Source: Thermacetogenium sp. UBA4966 (GTDB lineage: Bacteria > Bacillota > DSM-12270 > Thermacetogeniales > Thermacetogeniaceae). Taken from it: a stretch of DNA of 40,738 nucleotides. The position numbers and the translations under genes are program-made. The notes beneath the pieces are model-generated. The model did not search any database, was not told the DNA's origin, and saw only the letters and a program-made list of their open reading frames with translations. The stretch is from positions 30,610-71,347 of the forward strand of contig DHAA01000077.1 of NCBI GenBank assembly GCA_002397275.1. Reading direction: 5' to 3'. This document shows positions 21,671 to 30,500 of this stretch, piece after piece (positions within the stretch are counted from its first letter, which is position 1; each line of letters opens with the position of its first letter).

Positions 21671-22627
21671 ATGAGAAAAGGTTATCTAGGTATTGATGTG
21701 GGTTCGGTGAGCACCAATTTAATCGTAATCGATGAACAGGACGAGGTGTCGGCAACCCTTTATCTCAGAACCCAGGGGCAGCCGATCAGGGCCATACAGG
21801 ATGGCATGAAGCAGTTGTCCGCTCTTGTTCCCGACGATGTACAGATTTATGCCGCGGGTACCACAGGCAGCGCCAGATACCTGGCAGGCGCCATGGTGGG
21901 GGCGGACATCATCAAGAACGAAATTACCGCTCACGCCATAGCCTCGTCACGTTTTGTGCCGGGTGTGCAGACTATCCTGGAGATCGGCGGCCAGGACTCC
22001 AAGATCATTATACTGCGGGACGGCATCGTCACCGACTTCGCCATGAATACCGTCTGCGCCGCGGGAACCGGCTCCTTCCTGGACCAGCAGTCGGCGCGCC
22101 TCTGCATTCCCATTGAGCACTTCGGCGAACTGGCTTTAAAATCCCGGCATCCGGTGCGCATCGCCGGGCGCTGCGCGGTGTTCGCCGAATCAGATATGAT
22201 ACACAAACAGCAGCTCGGCCACAGCACGGAAGACATCATCGCCGGGCTTTGCGACGCCCTGGTGCGCAATTATCTGAATAACGTGGGCAAGGGCAAAGAA
22301 ATTCTCCCCCCCATATCCTTTCAGGGCGGGGTCGCCGCCAACGCCGGGATGAAAAGGGCCTTTGAAAAATTCCTCGAGCATGAGGTGATTGTTCCCAAGC
22401 ACTTTGCCTTAATGGGCGCCTTGGGAGCGGCGATCATCGCCAGGGAAACGATAGAGCAACAGAAAGAGGAAACCGTATTCAAAGGCTTTGAGATAACCGA
22501 TTTCAGCTACCAGACGCGCAGTTTTGAGTGCAAATCCTGCCCTAACAGGTGCGAAATTGTTCAGTTCTTTCAGAACGACGAGGTGATCGCCCGCTGGGGC
22601 AGCCGCTGCGGCAAGTGGGATGTCTAA
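21671..22627 (+). CDS. BadF/HgdC-type ATPase activator
   Basis: Protein of 318 residues of the ASKHA-fold BadF/BadG/BcrA/BcrD family. The phosphate loop GIDVGSVSTN (7-16), the second nucleotide motif EIGGQDSK (104-111) and the two cluster cysteines, Cys129 (NTVCAAGTGSF) and Cys168 (GRCAVF), are present. In the family a homodimer shares one [4Fe-4S] cluster and uses ATP to fire a low-potential electron into the dehydratase. A C-terminal extra Cys motif (CKSCPNRC ... RCGKW) is not found in plain HgdC but occurs in the long fused activases. AGGAGG precedes both GTG 21662 and ATG 21671; I chose ATG. Confidence 0.88.
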   Translation: MRKGYLGIDVGSVSTNLIVIDEQDEVSATLYLRTQGQPIRAIQDGMKQLSALVPDDVQIYAAGTTGSARYLAGAMVGADIIKNEITAHAIASSRFVPGVQTILEIGGQDSKIIILRDGIVTDFAMNTVCAAGTGSFLDQQSARLCIPIEHFGELALKSRHPVRIAGRCAVFAESDMIHKQQLGHSTEDIIAGLCDALVRNYLNNVGKGKEILPPISFQGGVAANAGMKRAFEKFLEHEVIVPKHFALMGALGAAIIARETIEQQKEETVFKGFEITDFSYQTRSFECKSCPNRCEIVQFFQNDEVIARWGSRCGKWDV

Positions 22628-23513
22628 TATGCCAAGAACAAATAAAGCTGTAAAAATATTTTTTATTATTACTTTTTTAATACTTGCGCTCTTTTTTATA
22701 AAAGGAAAATTAGCTGTAAATACTGGTTTGCTAAAGGGTGAATATGACAGTAAATATATCTATGTAGAAAATCGAGCTTCTAAAAGTGAAGTCATAAAGA
22801 AAAACCATAAAGTCAAGACCTGTCCGGCATCCTTGACTAAAATTATGACCGCTATAGTCGCATTGGAACATATAGAAGACTTGTCTGCTATTGCTCCCAT
22901 AGATGTCGACACTTATCAAGAAATGGTAAAGAGCGATTCTTCAATGGCGGGTTTCTATGGAAAGGAGCGAACTACATACAGAGATTTACTTTATGGGACA
23001 ATTTTAAGCTCAGGGGGCGAGGCTGCTAATTCATTAGCAATAAATATAGCGGGAAGCGTAGAAAGCTTTGTTAAGCTTATGAATAATAAGGCTTCTGAAC
23101 TTGGATTAAATGACACACATTTTATTAATCCGGAAGGACTTCATGATAAGAACCAATATACTACAGCCTATGATATGGCAAAACTTCTGGACTATGCTTT
23201 AGATAATGGACATTTCCGAGCAATATTCACTAAGGAAACCTTCACTACTACTTCCACGCTGGACCACCCAAACGGTATTGTTTTACAATCTACAGTACTT
23301 TCCAAACTTCATGAGGTACCTCAAAATGGGTTTAAAATTATAGGCGGAAAGTCTGGAACGACATATGAAGCGGGACAGTGTTGGGCAACTTTGGCTCTAA
23401 AAGATGATGTGGAATATATAGCAATAGTCATGGGAGCTGAATTAAAAGATATCAAAAATCCTGACGACAAGCACATAGAAGACACAATTAAAATTTATGA
23501 AAGTTTAAAATAA
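22620..23513 (+). CDS. D-alanyl-D-alanine carboxypeptidase (DacF-like, class A LMW PBP)
   Basis: Protein of 297 residues with one N-terminal membrane anchor (about 10-28) and a penicillin-binding peptidase domain: SxxK motif SLTK (Ser71), SGG in place of SxN (131-133, SSGGEAAN) and KSG in place of KTG (244-246). It trims the terminal D-alanine of peptidoglycan stem peptides outside the cell. It lacks the C-terminal beta domain of typical DacA, so it is short. The coding DNA is strikingly AT-rich compared with both neighbours, which suggests acquisition. The start overlaps the activator gene by 8 bp; an alternative ATG is at 22629. Functional linkage to the activase genes is doubtful. Confidence 0.85.
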   Translation: MSNMPRTNKAVKIFFIITFLILALFFIKGKLAVNTGLLKGEYDSKYIYVENRASKSEVIKKNHKVKTCPASLTKIMTAIVALEHIEDLSAIAPIDVDTYQEMVKSDSSMAGFYGKERTTYRDLLYGTILSSGGEAANSLAINIAGSVESFVKLMNNKASELGLNDTHFINPEGLHDKNQYTTAYDMAKLLDYALDNGHFRAIFTKETFTTTSTLDHPNGIVLQSTVLSKLHEVPQNGFKIIGGKSGTTYEAGQCWATLALKDDVEYIAIVMGAELKDIKNPDDKHIEDTIKIYESLK

Positions 23514-23581
23514 AGTTATCTATCTGAAATAAACGATCGTCTGCTCTTCTGCTAGAAAACTCGGGTTTCGCTATTAGCCCC

Positions 23582-23610
23582 TTGACAAGAGGGGTTATTT
23601 TATGTATTAT
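23582..23610 (+). promoter_or_regulatory. Promoter of the PH-ABC exporter operon
   Basis: TTGACA (23582-23587), 17-base spacer, TATTAT (23605-23610). The -35 sits in a CCCCT/AGGGG hairpin (23578-23594) that may also end the carboxypeptidase transcript. Just downstream GTTTA-ATA-TAAAC (23613-23625) is a small palindrome over the start site and a candidate operator. Confidence 0.75.
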
Positions 23611-23732
23611 ATGTTTAATATAAACTGTACGTTCTAAATATACTTAAAGAAAATGGCTGCAGAGCCTGTTGCGGCGAATAATTAAGAACGTGTTCGATGG
23701 GTAGCTGCGTTTTTTTGGAGGGGGGAGGAATA

Positions 23733-25160
23733 ATGCCCAACAACCGCAAGGAAGTGTTTACCAGTACCAGGAAGAGCGCCTCGGTTCGTCAGTTTGTGTT
23801 CGGGTTGCTGCCGATACTCTGTATTGAATTTATTGTAGTGGGCGTAATCATCTACTTTTTCGTACCTGAAGGATGGCTGCTGCCGGCGTTCGCCTTATTT
23901 CTCTGCTTGTATTTATTCGCGGTTTCTATTTTTACGGGTGTGCTTCGTTCAGCCCATCTCTTATCTGGTGATGAATTATATCTGCGCCTGGCCTCGTGGT
24001 TTAAATGCCGCCTTTCACTTTCGCTGATTGCCGCAGTGGAACAGTATTCCCCGTCTTCATATCCCAAGCCAGATATGGTCGGTGCTATGCTGGTCAGAGA
24101 AGGGGAGACGCTCTATTGCCTGTCGCGAAAAAGCGATGTTATCAGGATTCTGTTGACAGAGCCGGTGATGGTCAAGGCTCCGGCTGCTGAAGACCGCAAA
24201 AATAAGAGGGGGTTAGTGCGAGAAATGCTGATCAATGTTGATGAGCCGGAGAGATTTTTGCAGAGCATGAAGAGGGCAGTTCCGGTGAAGGTGGATGCGG
24301 CGCCATTACAAGCAGAGTCCGCCAACAATACCGGTCATTCTGCAGGGGCCGCTGAAAAAGCTCTTTTCAATGGGGATGCTTATGAAGCTGTTCGTTCTGA
24401 GACACAAACCGCTGCGCTGCCGCCCAGTCTGCAATTTGAGAAACTGACCAGATATTATGGCGATTTTCCCGCTGTTCAAAACCTTACTCTGCAGACCTAT
24501 CCGGGTGAAATTTTCGGTTTTCTCGGGGCCAACGGAGCGGGTAAAACCACCACCATCAGGATGACCACCGGGCTTTTGCGGCCGACATCGGGGAAAGTGA
24601 TGGTGGGGGGCGAGGATCTGTGGCGGCCGGGAGCAGAGGAGCGTCGCCTGATCGGGTATGTTCCCGACAATCCCCTGGTTTATGAGAGGCTGACCGCCAG
24701 GGAGCACCTGATGGCGGCAGGCAGGCTTTACAATCTGCCCCAGGAAAGGATCGAAGAGAGAACAGAAGAGCTCTTGTCTGTCCTCGGTCTGGAAAAATGG
24801 GGTGACCAGATGATCTCCGCCTACTCCATGGGCATGAAGCGCAAGATCTCACTGGCTTTGGCTTTGCTGACCGATCCTGAGCTGATCATCGTCGACGAAC
24901 TGACCAATGCCTTCGATGCTCCTACCCTGGCTCAGATCAAAGATATCCTGCTCGATCTTCGCCATAGAGGAAAAACAGTTTTCCTGTCCACACATGTGAT
25001 GGATGTCGCTGAGAAGATCTGCGACCGGGTGGGCATCATTCACCAGGGGCAGCTCAAAGCCTTGGGCACGGTCGACGAACTCTGCAGAGCCTTTGCTGTC
25101 GACGGCGGGTTGGAGCCTTTGTTCCTGAAGATTGCCGCGGGGAAGGGGGCGGGAGAGTGA
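23733..25160 (+). CDS. ABC ATPase with N-terminal membrane/PH-like extension
   Basis: Protein of 475 residues. Two membrane segments (about 20-44 and 48-70) are followed by a beta-rich, PH-like region (about 78-180, DELYLRLASWFKCRLSLSLI), a linker, and an ABC domain from about 233. The ABC motifs are Walker A GANGAGKTT (265-273), signature YSMGM (364-368), Walker B LIIVDE (384-389) and His421; the Q-loop position reads PDNP without Gln, as in EcsA-like ATPases. A membrane-tethered ATPase with a PH-like lipid- or protein-binding module is unusual. GGAGGGGGGAGG lies four bases before the ATG. It is the first gene of an operon with the permease, which it should energise. Confidence 0.85.
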   Translation: MPNNRKEVFTSTRKSASVRQFVFGLLPILCIEFIVVGVIIYFFVPEGWLLPAFALFLCLYLFAVSIFTGVLRSAHLLSGDELYLRLASWFKCRLSLSLIAAVEQYSPSSYPKPDMVGAMLVREGETLYCLSRKSDVIRILLTEPVMVKAPAAEDRKNKRGLVREMLINVDEPERFLQSMKRAVPVKVDAAPLQAESANNTGHSAGAAEKALFNGDAYEAVRSETQTAALPPSLQFEKLTRYYGDFPAVQNLTLQTYPGEIFGFLGANGAGKTTTIRMTTGLLRPTSGKVMVGGEDLWRPGAEERRLIGYVPDNPLVYERLTAREHLMAAGRLYNLPQERIEERTEELLSVLGLEKWGDQMISAYSMGMKRKISLALALLTDPELIIVDELTNAFDAPTLAQIKDILLDLRHRGKTVFLSTHVMDVAEKICDRVGIIHQGQLKALGTVDELCRAFAVDGGLEPLFLKIAAGKGAGE

Positions 25161-26668
25161 TGAGTCAGTGGCAGGTGTTGGCGGAAAGCAGATTGAGAGA
25201 AACCTGGAATCACCGGCTGCGCTTCGGGCGCAGCGGCATCTGGTTCATCTTTCAGGAGGTGATAGGGCCGCTGAGCATTATCTTCTGGCTGAGCTTTGCT
25301 CCGCCGGCAGAGGGGGCTTCTGCGCAGCTGCCGGGTATCCTGGGTTTCCTGGTTGCCATGAATCTGCTGATGGGCTTCGGCAACAGCTATAACCGGGTGG
25401 AGGGAGCCTTATTCAGTGACAGGGCGCGCCTGGACCGGCTGCTGGCCCGCCCCGGGGAAGTCGTCTTGTCGATTATAGCGGTTATTTATTTAGATAACCT
25501 GCGGCCCACCATGCAGACCCCTTTGTTAATCGGGCTGGTTCTGGCCTATAAGTGGTTCCCCGGCCAGGCTTTACTGCTGTGGGGCTTATTCTTTGTTTTG
25601 CCTCTCCTCTGCGCCGCTGCAGGGGTTGCGGCGGTGATCCTGGTCAAGCGTTTGCTGAGCGGAATCAGCGGGATGATTTTTATTTTATCAGTATTGTTTG
25701 TCCTCTCCGGATTGGCCGGGGCCATCTGGCTGCTGGTGAAACTGACCAGGGGGGGGCTTCCTGATCTGGCCTTGTTCAAGCTGCCTCTTCTCCAGCCCGC
25801 CGGCTGGTGGCTTCTCTTCCTTGTCCCCGCCGGCTTGATTTTAATTCTTGTTGCCGGAGGCCTGGCTCGTTTATGGGAGGGAGCCTTGCTGCTTCAGGAA
25901 GAACATTCGGTTATCCGTTCGTACAAGGGTCAGGGGGGGCGGATGTTGGCTTTCCTTTCCGTGCTCCACCTGCCGCCGACGGTGGAGACCGTCATTTGGA
26001 AAGAGTGGCTCTCCCTGCGGCGTAGTTCTTTTACGAAGTTTCGACTGATAAGTTGGCCCCTTCTTTCGCTGCTTCCTTTTTTACATCCCGGCCTGCGCTC
26101 ATTGCTCACCTCTCTGTCCGCACAGCTGATCGCGGTTTTTGTGATCTGGGTTTTTTGTTTTGGAGAGTTGATCGCCGCCTCCTACCAGTCCGAGGCGGAT
26201 CGCCTGGGAATTTTATGGCTGGCGGCCGTCAAGCCGGCGCATTTTGCCATGGGAAAATTCCTGGCGTACCTGCCCCTGGTCCTGTTAGCTCTGGGGAATG
26301 CCGGGATCGTGCTCCTTGTTTCCGGAGTGAGAGACGCTCCGGCACTGCTTGTGCTTATTCTTGCCTTCGTGGGGGTGGTGACGGCTATGGCCTTCAGCCT
26401 GGCGCCCGCGGCCTTATCCATGAATAAGGTTTTCTATCACAGCGGTTCTGACGCTGATATGGCCTTGGAGCAGGTGCCGCTTGCTTTTCTCAGCATGGTC
26501 TCTTTGTTCGCTTTGATTGGTTTTCTGGCGGCGTATTGTTATATAATTATGCTGAGCCAGAGCAGCGGGACCGCACCGTTGGCCGTTATCCTCGCCGGGT
26601 GCGGCTTATTGGCGGCAGCGGCGATTGCAGTGACCGGCTTTTTGTTGAAACGAAATTATTCATTATAG
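25160..26668 (+). CDS. Large ABC exporter permease
   Basis: Very hydrophobic protein of 502 residues with roughly eleven to twelve membrane segments arranged as two halves. The N-terminal amphipathic start (MSQWQVLAESRLRETWNHRLR) is typical of ABC-2-like exporters. The size fits a pseudo-dimeric permease of the putative ABC exporter type found with EcsA-like ATPases. The ATG overlaps the stop of the ATPase gene by one base (TGATG), so the two are translationally coupled. The substrate is unknown. No catalytic motif is visible. Confidence 0.8.
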   Translation: MSQWQVLAESRLRETWNHRLRFGRSGIWFIFQEVIGPLSIIFWLSFAPPAEGASAQLPGILGFLVAMNLLMGFGNSYNRVEGALFSDRARLDRLLARPGEVVLSIIAVIYLDNLRPTMQTPLLIGLVLAYKWFPGQALLLWGLFFVLPLLCAAAGVAAVILVKRLLSGISGMIFILSVLFVLSGLAGAIWLLVKLTRGGLPDLALFKLPLLQPAGWWLLFLVPAGLILILVAGGLARLWEGALLLQEEHSVIRSYKGQGGRMLAFLSVLHLPPTVETVIWKEWLSLRRSSFTKFRLISWPLLSLLPFLHPGLRSLLTSLSAQLIAVFVIWVFCFGELIAASYQSEADRLGILWLAAVKPAHFAMGKFLAYLPLVLLALGNAGIVLLVSGVRDAPALLVLILAFVGVVTAMAFSLAPAALSMNKVFYHSGSDADMALEQVPLAFLSMVSLFALIGFLAAYCYIIMLSQSSGTAPLAVILAGCGLLAAAAIAVTGFLLKRNYSL

Positions 26669-26724
26669 GATATTATCAATACCAATTTTCGGACCAGGAG
26701 GTGCAGACCCCGGTCTCTCGCTGT

Positions 26725-26740
26725 CCGCAGTCGACTGCGG
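26725..26740. promoter_or_regulatory. 16-bp perfect palindrome before the GbsR gene
   Basis: CCGCAGTCGACTGCGG lies in the 150-bp gap between the permease and the GbsR-type regulator. It has no T-run, so it is more likely an operator or processing site than a terminator. Confidence 0.45.
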
Positions 26741-26818
26741 GGCGCAGAACGAGTACGCCTTGCCACTGTACGAGGAAGAGCGCAGCGCGGTTTTGCTTGA
26801 AGAACCGGGGGATTACAA

Positions 26819-27349
26819 ATGAAGAAAGATAACGACAAGAGAAAGCTGGAAGAGGTGCGCAATATTCTCATCGAGGGGCTAGGCAGGGTCTTTAGCCAGT
26901 ACAGTTTTCCCGATGTGCTGGGACACATCTATGGTGTCTTGTTTTTAGCTGACGAACCCTTGGGATTGGATGACATTGCACAGGAACTCGGTGTCAGCAA
27001 ATCAACTGTAAGCAACAATATCCGCATCCTGGAGGGTGTAGGGTATGCTCGTAAGGTCTGGGTCAAAGGGAGCCGCCGGGATTACTATGAGGTTGAGCGG
27101 AATCTGTCAAAAGTAGTATTAGAAACTATTGAAAAGAACTATGAAAAAGAACTGGAGATATATGTAGGCATCTCTGAAAGCTGCAAAAATCTGCTGGGTG
27201 AAGTGGTTGATTCCTCTGATGAAAGGTTAAAGGAAAAAGCAGAATTCTATTATCAAAATATCGATAGCTTGGAAAAACAAACCAAGCGTGTTGCCAGCAA
27301 ACTGTCGGAATTTCTGCTCTCTGTTTTTCAAGAGGAAGAAAAAGGGTAA
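26819..27349 (+). CDS. GbsR/MarR-type transcriptional regulator
   Basis: Protein of 176 residues with a winged-helix DNA-binding domain (about 30-100) containing LGLDDIAQELGVSKSTVSNN and a wing with KGSRRDYYEVE, followed by long C-terminal dimerisation helices (about 105-172). This is the GbsR (COG1510) layout, whose members repress transport operons, for example those for osmoprotectants. It follows the PH-ABC exporter operon on the same strand and is a natural candidate for its regulator. CGGGGG lies seven bases before the ATG. A terminator follows. Confidence 0.85.
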   Translation: MKKDNDKRKLEEVRNILIEGLGRVFSQYSFPDVLGHIYGVLFLADEPLGLDDIAQELGVSKSTVSNNIRILEGVGYARKVWVKGSRRDYYEVERNLSKVVLETIEKNYEKELEIYVGISESCKNLLGEVVDSSDERLKEKAEFYYQNIDSLEKQTKRVASKLSEFLLSVFQEEEKG

Positions 27350-27376
27350 AGCAGGTTATGCCGTGTCATTATGCTG

Positions 27377-27414
27377 TGCCGGTTCATTGTGTTGAGCCGG
27401 CATTCCGCTTTTTA
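27377..27414 (+). terminator. Terminator after the GbsR gene
   Basis: TGCCGG (27377-27382) pairs with CCGGCA (27397-27402), followed by TTCCGCTTTTTATC. Confidence 0.7.
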
Positions 27415-27524
27415 TCGACATTATTTCTTAGATTATCTAATTTTTTTCAACAGGGAAAAAGGATGGTGACAGAGAATATTTCTGCTAATAACATTTAACG
27501 GAAAAAGCTGATGGAGAGGACGAG

Positions 27525-27544
27525 TATCTTTAGCCCGAAAGATA
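27525..27544 (+). ncRNA. Leader hairpin upstream of the RHS gene
   Basis: TATCTTT-AGCCCG-AAAGATA is a perfect 7-bp stem with a 6-base loop, 40 bases upstream of the RHS start. The surrounding leader (27430-27586) is purine-rich and looks structured. I compared it by eye with common riboswitch cores and found no match. Confidence 0.35.
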
Positions 27545-27586
27545 GTTGTCAAATTACGGGGGTTAATTGATGGTGATGTTTCTGTG

Positions 27587-30500
27587 TTGAAATTTATGGT
27601 GTCGAAAAGGCATGCCGGATTCAAAAGCTTTGTAGCTAAGGTTTTGATACTCACCTTAACGCTTACTTTAATTTCATACCCCTTTTCAACAACTGGAGCG
27701 GCTTCGAACGACGGACCATCCGCAGTTGTCTCACAGGCGCCGTCCTCCACAGAATCAGAAGCAGAGCCAACATCTAATTATACAGCAGAATATAAAGAGA
27801 AAACCCCCGCCGATATTCTAGCCAAAAGAACCGAGACCACCAAGACGTTCGATAACGGAGACGGGACCTATACGATGCGGCTTTATCCCGGTCCGGTTCA
27901 CACCTTGGAAAACGGCAAATGGGTCGATCTGGATCATAATATCAAGTCAGCCGGCAATGGCGGTTTTGAAAATGGCAAGGGGCGGTTTAAGGCCCGTTTT
28001 GCCGGAAACAGTAAGTCTTCTGCTCTCACGACATTTGAATATCAAGATTATAAAGTGACATATTCTTTGGCAGATGCATCTGACTTCGGAGCCAAATCCT
28101 TTATCAAACCGAATAGCGTTTCTCCCCGAGTTAACGGAAATTCCATACTGTATCCCAATGTATACCAGGATGTGGATCTGCGCCAGATAGTAACAGACGA
28201 CGGACTGAAAGAAGATTTGATTCTTAAAAAATATAATGGGAGAAATACTTTTGTTTTTGCCATAAAAATGGCCGGGGTCAACGCGGTCAAAGAAGACGAC
28301 GGTTCGATCAGCTTTTATAAGAAGGGAAAGGGCGAAAAGATTTTCTCTATGCCTAAACCGTTCATGGTCGACTCCAGCGACGACTCTCAAAAGGGAGAAG
28401 GCATCAGATCAGACGATGTCACAGCCGATGTGGTTCAGAGTGGCGCTGATATCTATATCACTATTACCGCCGATGAGCAATGGCTCAAGGATCGGGAGCG
28501 TAAATATCCCGTCTACATAGATCCCACAACAAATTTAAATGCATACCAGGATGCGTTTGTTGCCAGCGCTTATCCCTCTACGAACTACAATGTCAGCTGG
28601 GAATCAAGCGGCGGTTATTACCAATTAAAAGCGGGGTATTACGACTCGACAACCGGAACAAACTATTCTTTGGTACAGGTTGACACCTCATCCCTTGCCG
28701 GCAAGCTGATAAATTCCGCCAGTTTCAATATCTATACCGCACATTCGTATTACAATACTACGCCTACCACAGTTTGGCTGAATACGATCAACAGTTCCTG
28801 GAGCGCCTCCGGCGTCACATGGAATAATAAACCGGCCAGCGCTGCTTTAACTTCTACCAGTACGGTAAAGAACTCCTGGGCGTCTTTTAATGTTACTTCT
28901 ACCGTTGCCGGGTGGGCATCAGGGGGAGGCAATTATGGGTTTCTCCTTCATGAAAACGGCAATGGGCAAGCCTATTGGAAAAAGTTTTATGCGACGGAAA
29001 ACAGTTCAAACAAGCCCTACCTGGCGGTAAACTATTCGGATCCGCCTGCCGCTCCCACCGCCGGCGCTTATGGAAATGCGGCCAATAGCAAGAGCGGGTA
29101 TGTAAATCTTTCCTGGGCGCAGGTACCGGGCGCCTCCGGATATAAGGTCCTGGTCTTCAACGGCAGAGATTATGAATCTTGGAACGTCGGCAGCGCGACC
29201 AGCTGGACGAGCAAAAATAAGGGCATTTGGCCTACACCGGGCGAGATCGCCGCAGGGAGGTATGCCCTTCACCACGACGGGTCGGGGGCTGAATTGGCTG
29301 ATGATCCACACCGGGTCTATACAAATGCCGGGACAACCTACGCCAACAGACAGAATTACTGGTTTAGGATTGTAGCCTATAACTCTGTCAGCGAGAGCAA
29401 CTATTCGAATGCATCCATGCCTACCCTTCCTGACCGCAGTGCCCCGCCGGCGGTTTCCGGAGTGACGGTTACCGATACTAACGGAGGCCAGGTTAATCCC
29501 GGCACCTCTCATATCTCGGTTAAGTGGACGGGAGTAGCGGATGCGGCTACGGGTTCTGGTTACGGCACGAGCTATTATAAAGTGAATCTTCATAAAACAG
29601 ATCTTGCTTCAGGCAGCACGACAACTCAAAGCGTTAATGTCGCCCATGCGGGCGGCACAGCTCATAGCGCCGCTTTCAGCAATCTGGCGGACAATACCAG
29701 ATACAAAGTTGATGTCATAACATATGATCTTAACGGAAATTATTCTGCCCCTGTGTCATCATTAACCTGGGAAAGGAAAAGCTATTATGCCGGGTATGTC
29801 GGCGACATCCCGCCGCTAATGCTGACCGGCCAAGCGATGGCGGTACCGGTTACTGTAGCCAACACCGGAACGGTTGTCTGGCCGGCTGCAGGCGCCAAAC
29901 CTGTTAAACTCACCTATCATTGGGAGGATTTAAGCGGCAATACGGTTGTTTTAGACGGATTGAGGACAAGCTTGCCCTATGACCTGGCGCCAAACGACGT
30001 ACTGCAGTTAAAGGCTGAAATACGTCCCCCCGATGCTCCCGGGAAGTATAAGCTGAGAGTGGACATGATGGAAGAGGGCGCGGCAGCACCATATTTTAAA
30101 GACAAAGCGGTTCCTACCGGCGACGTTTATGTTACGGTTGTAGACAACCTGAGCGGTCTCGGCATCGAGGAATTCTGGCAGTATGTCACCGACCCCTTCG
30201 ACAATAATATTAACTCTGCAAACGGCAATCTGGTCGTTGAGAAGCCGGTTGTCGATTTAACGGGCCGTTCTCCTTTTGAGATTGATATCACGTACAACAG
30301 TAGATCTACTGTCTCCGGCTTTTTCGGTTATGGTTGGACTTCCGATATCGATCAAAAGCTGAGGGAAGACAGCAGAGGCAACGTCATCTATACTGATCCG
30401 GACGGAACAGAACATATCTTTACCAAAACTATCAGCGACCAATATGTAGCGCCCCAGGGGGTGTACCTGCGTTTAGAGAGAACATCCGCCTCTTCCTTTA

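Noticed and set aside
27430..27586. Riboswitch (c-di-GMP, fluoride, T-box and others considered) upstream of the RHS gene.
   Set aside because: Only scattered similarity by eye; none of the conserved cores is present.
29006..29593. Minus-strand ORF of 195 codons inside the RHS gene, and other minus ORFs up to 40.5 kb.
   Set aside because: They are antisense shadows of the long plus frame, low in complexity, with no ribosome sites or recognisable domains.
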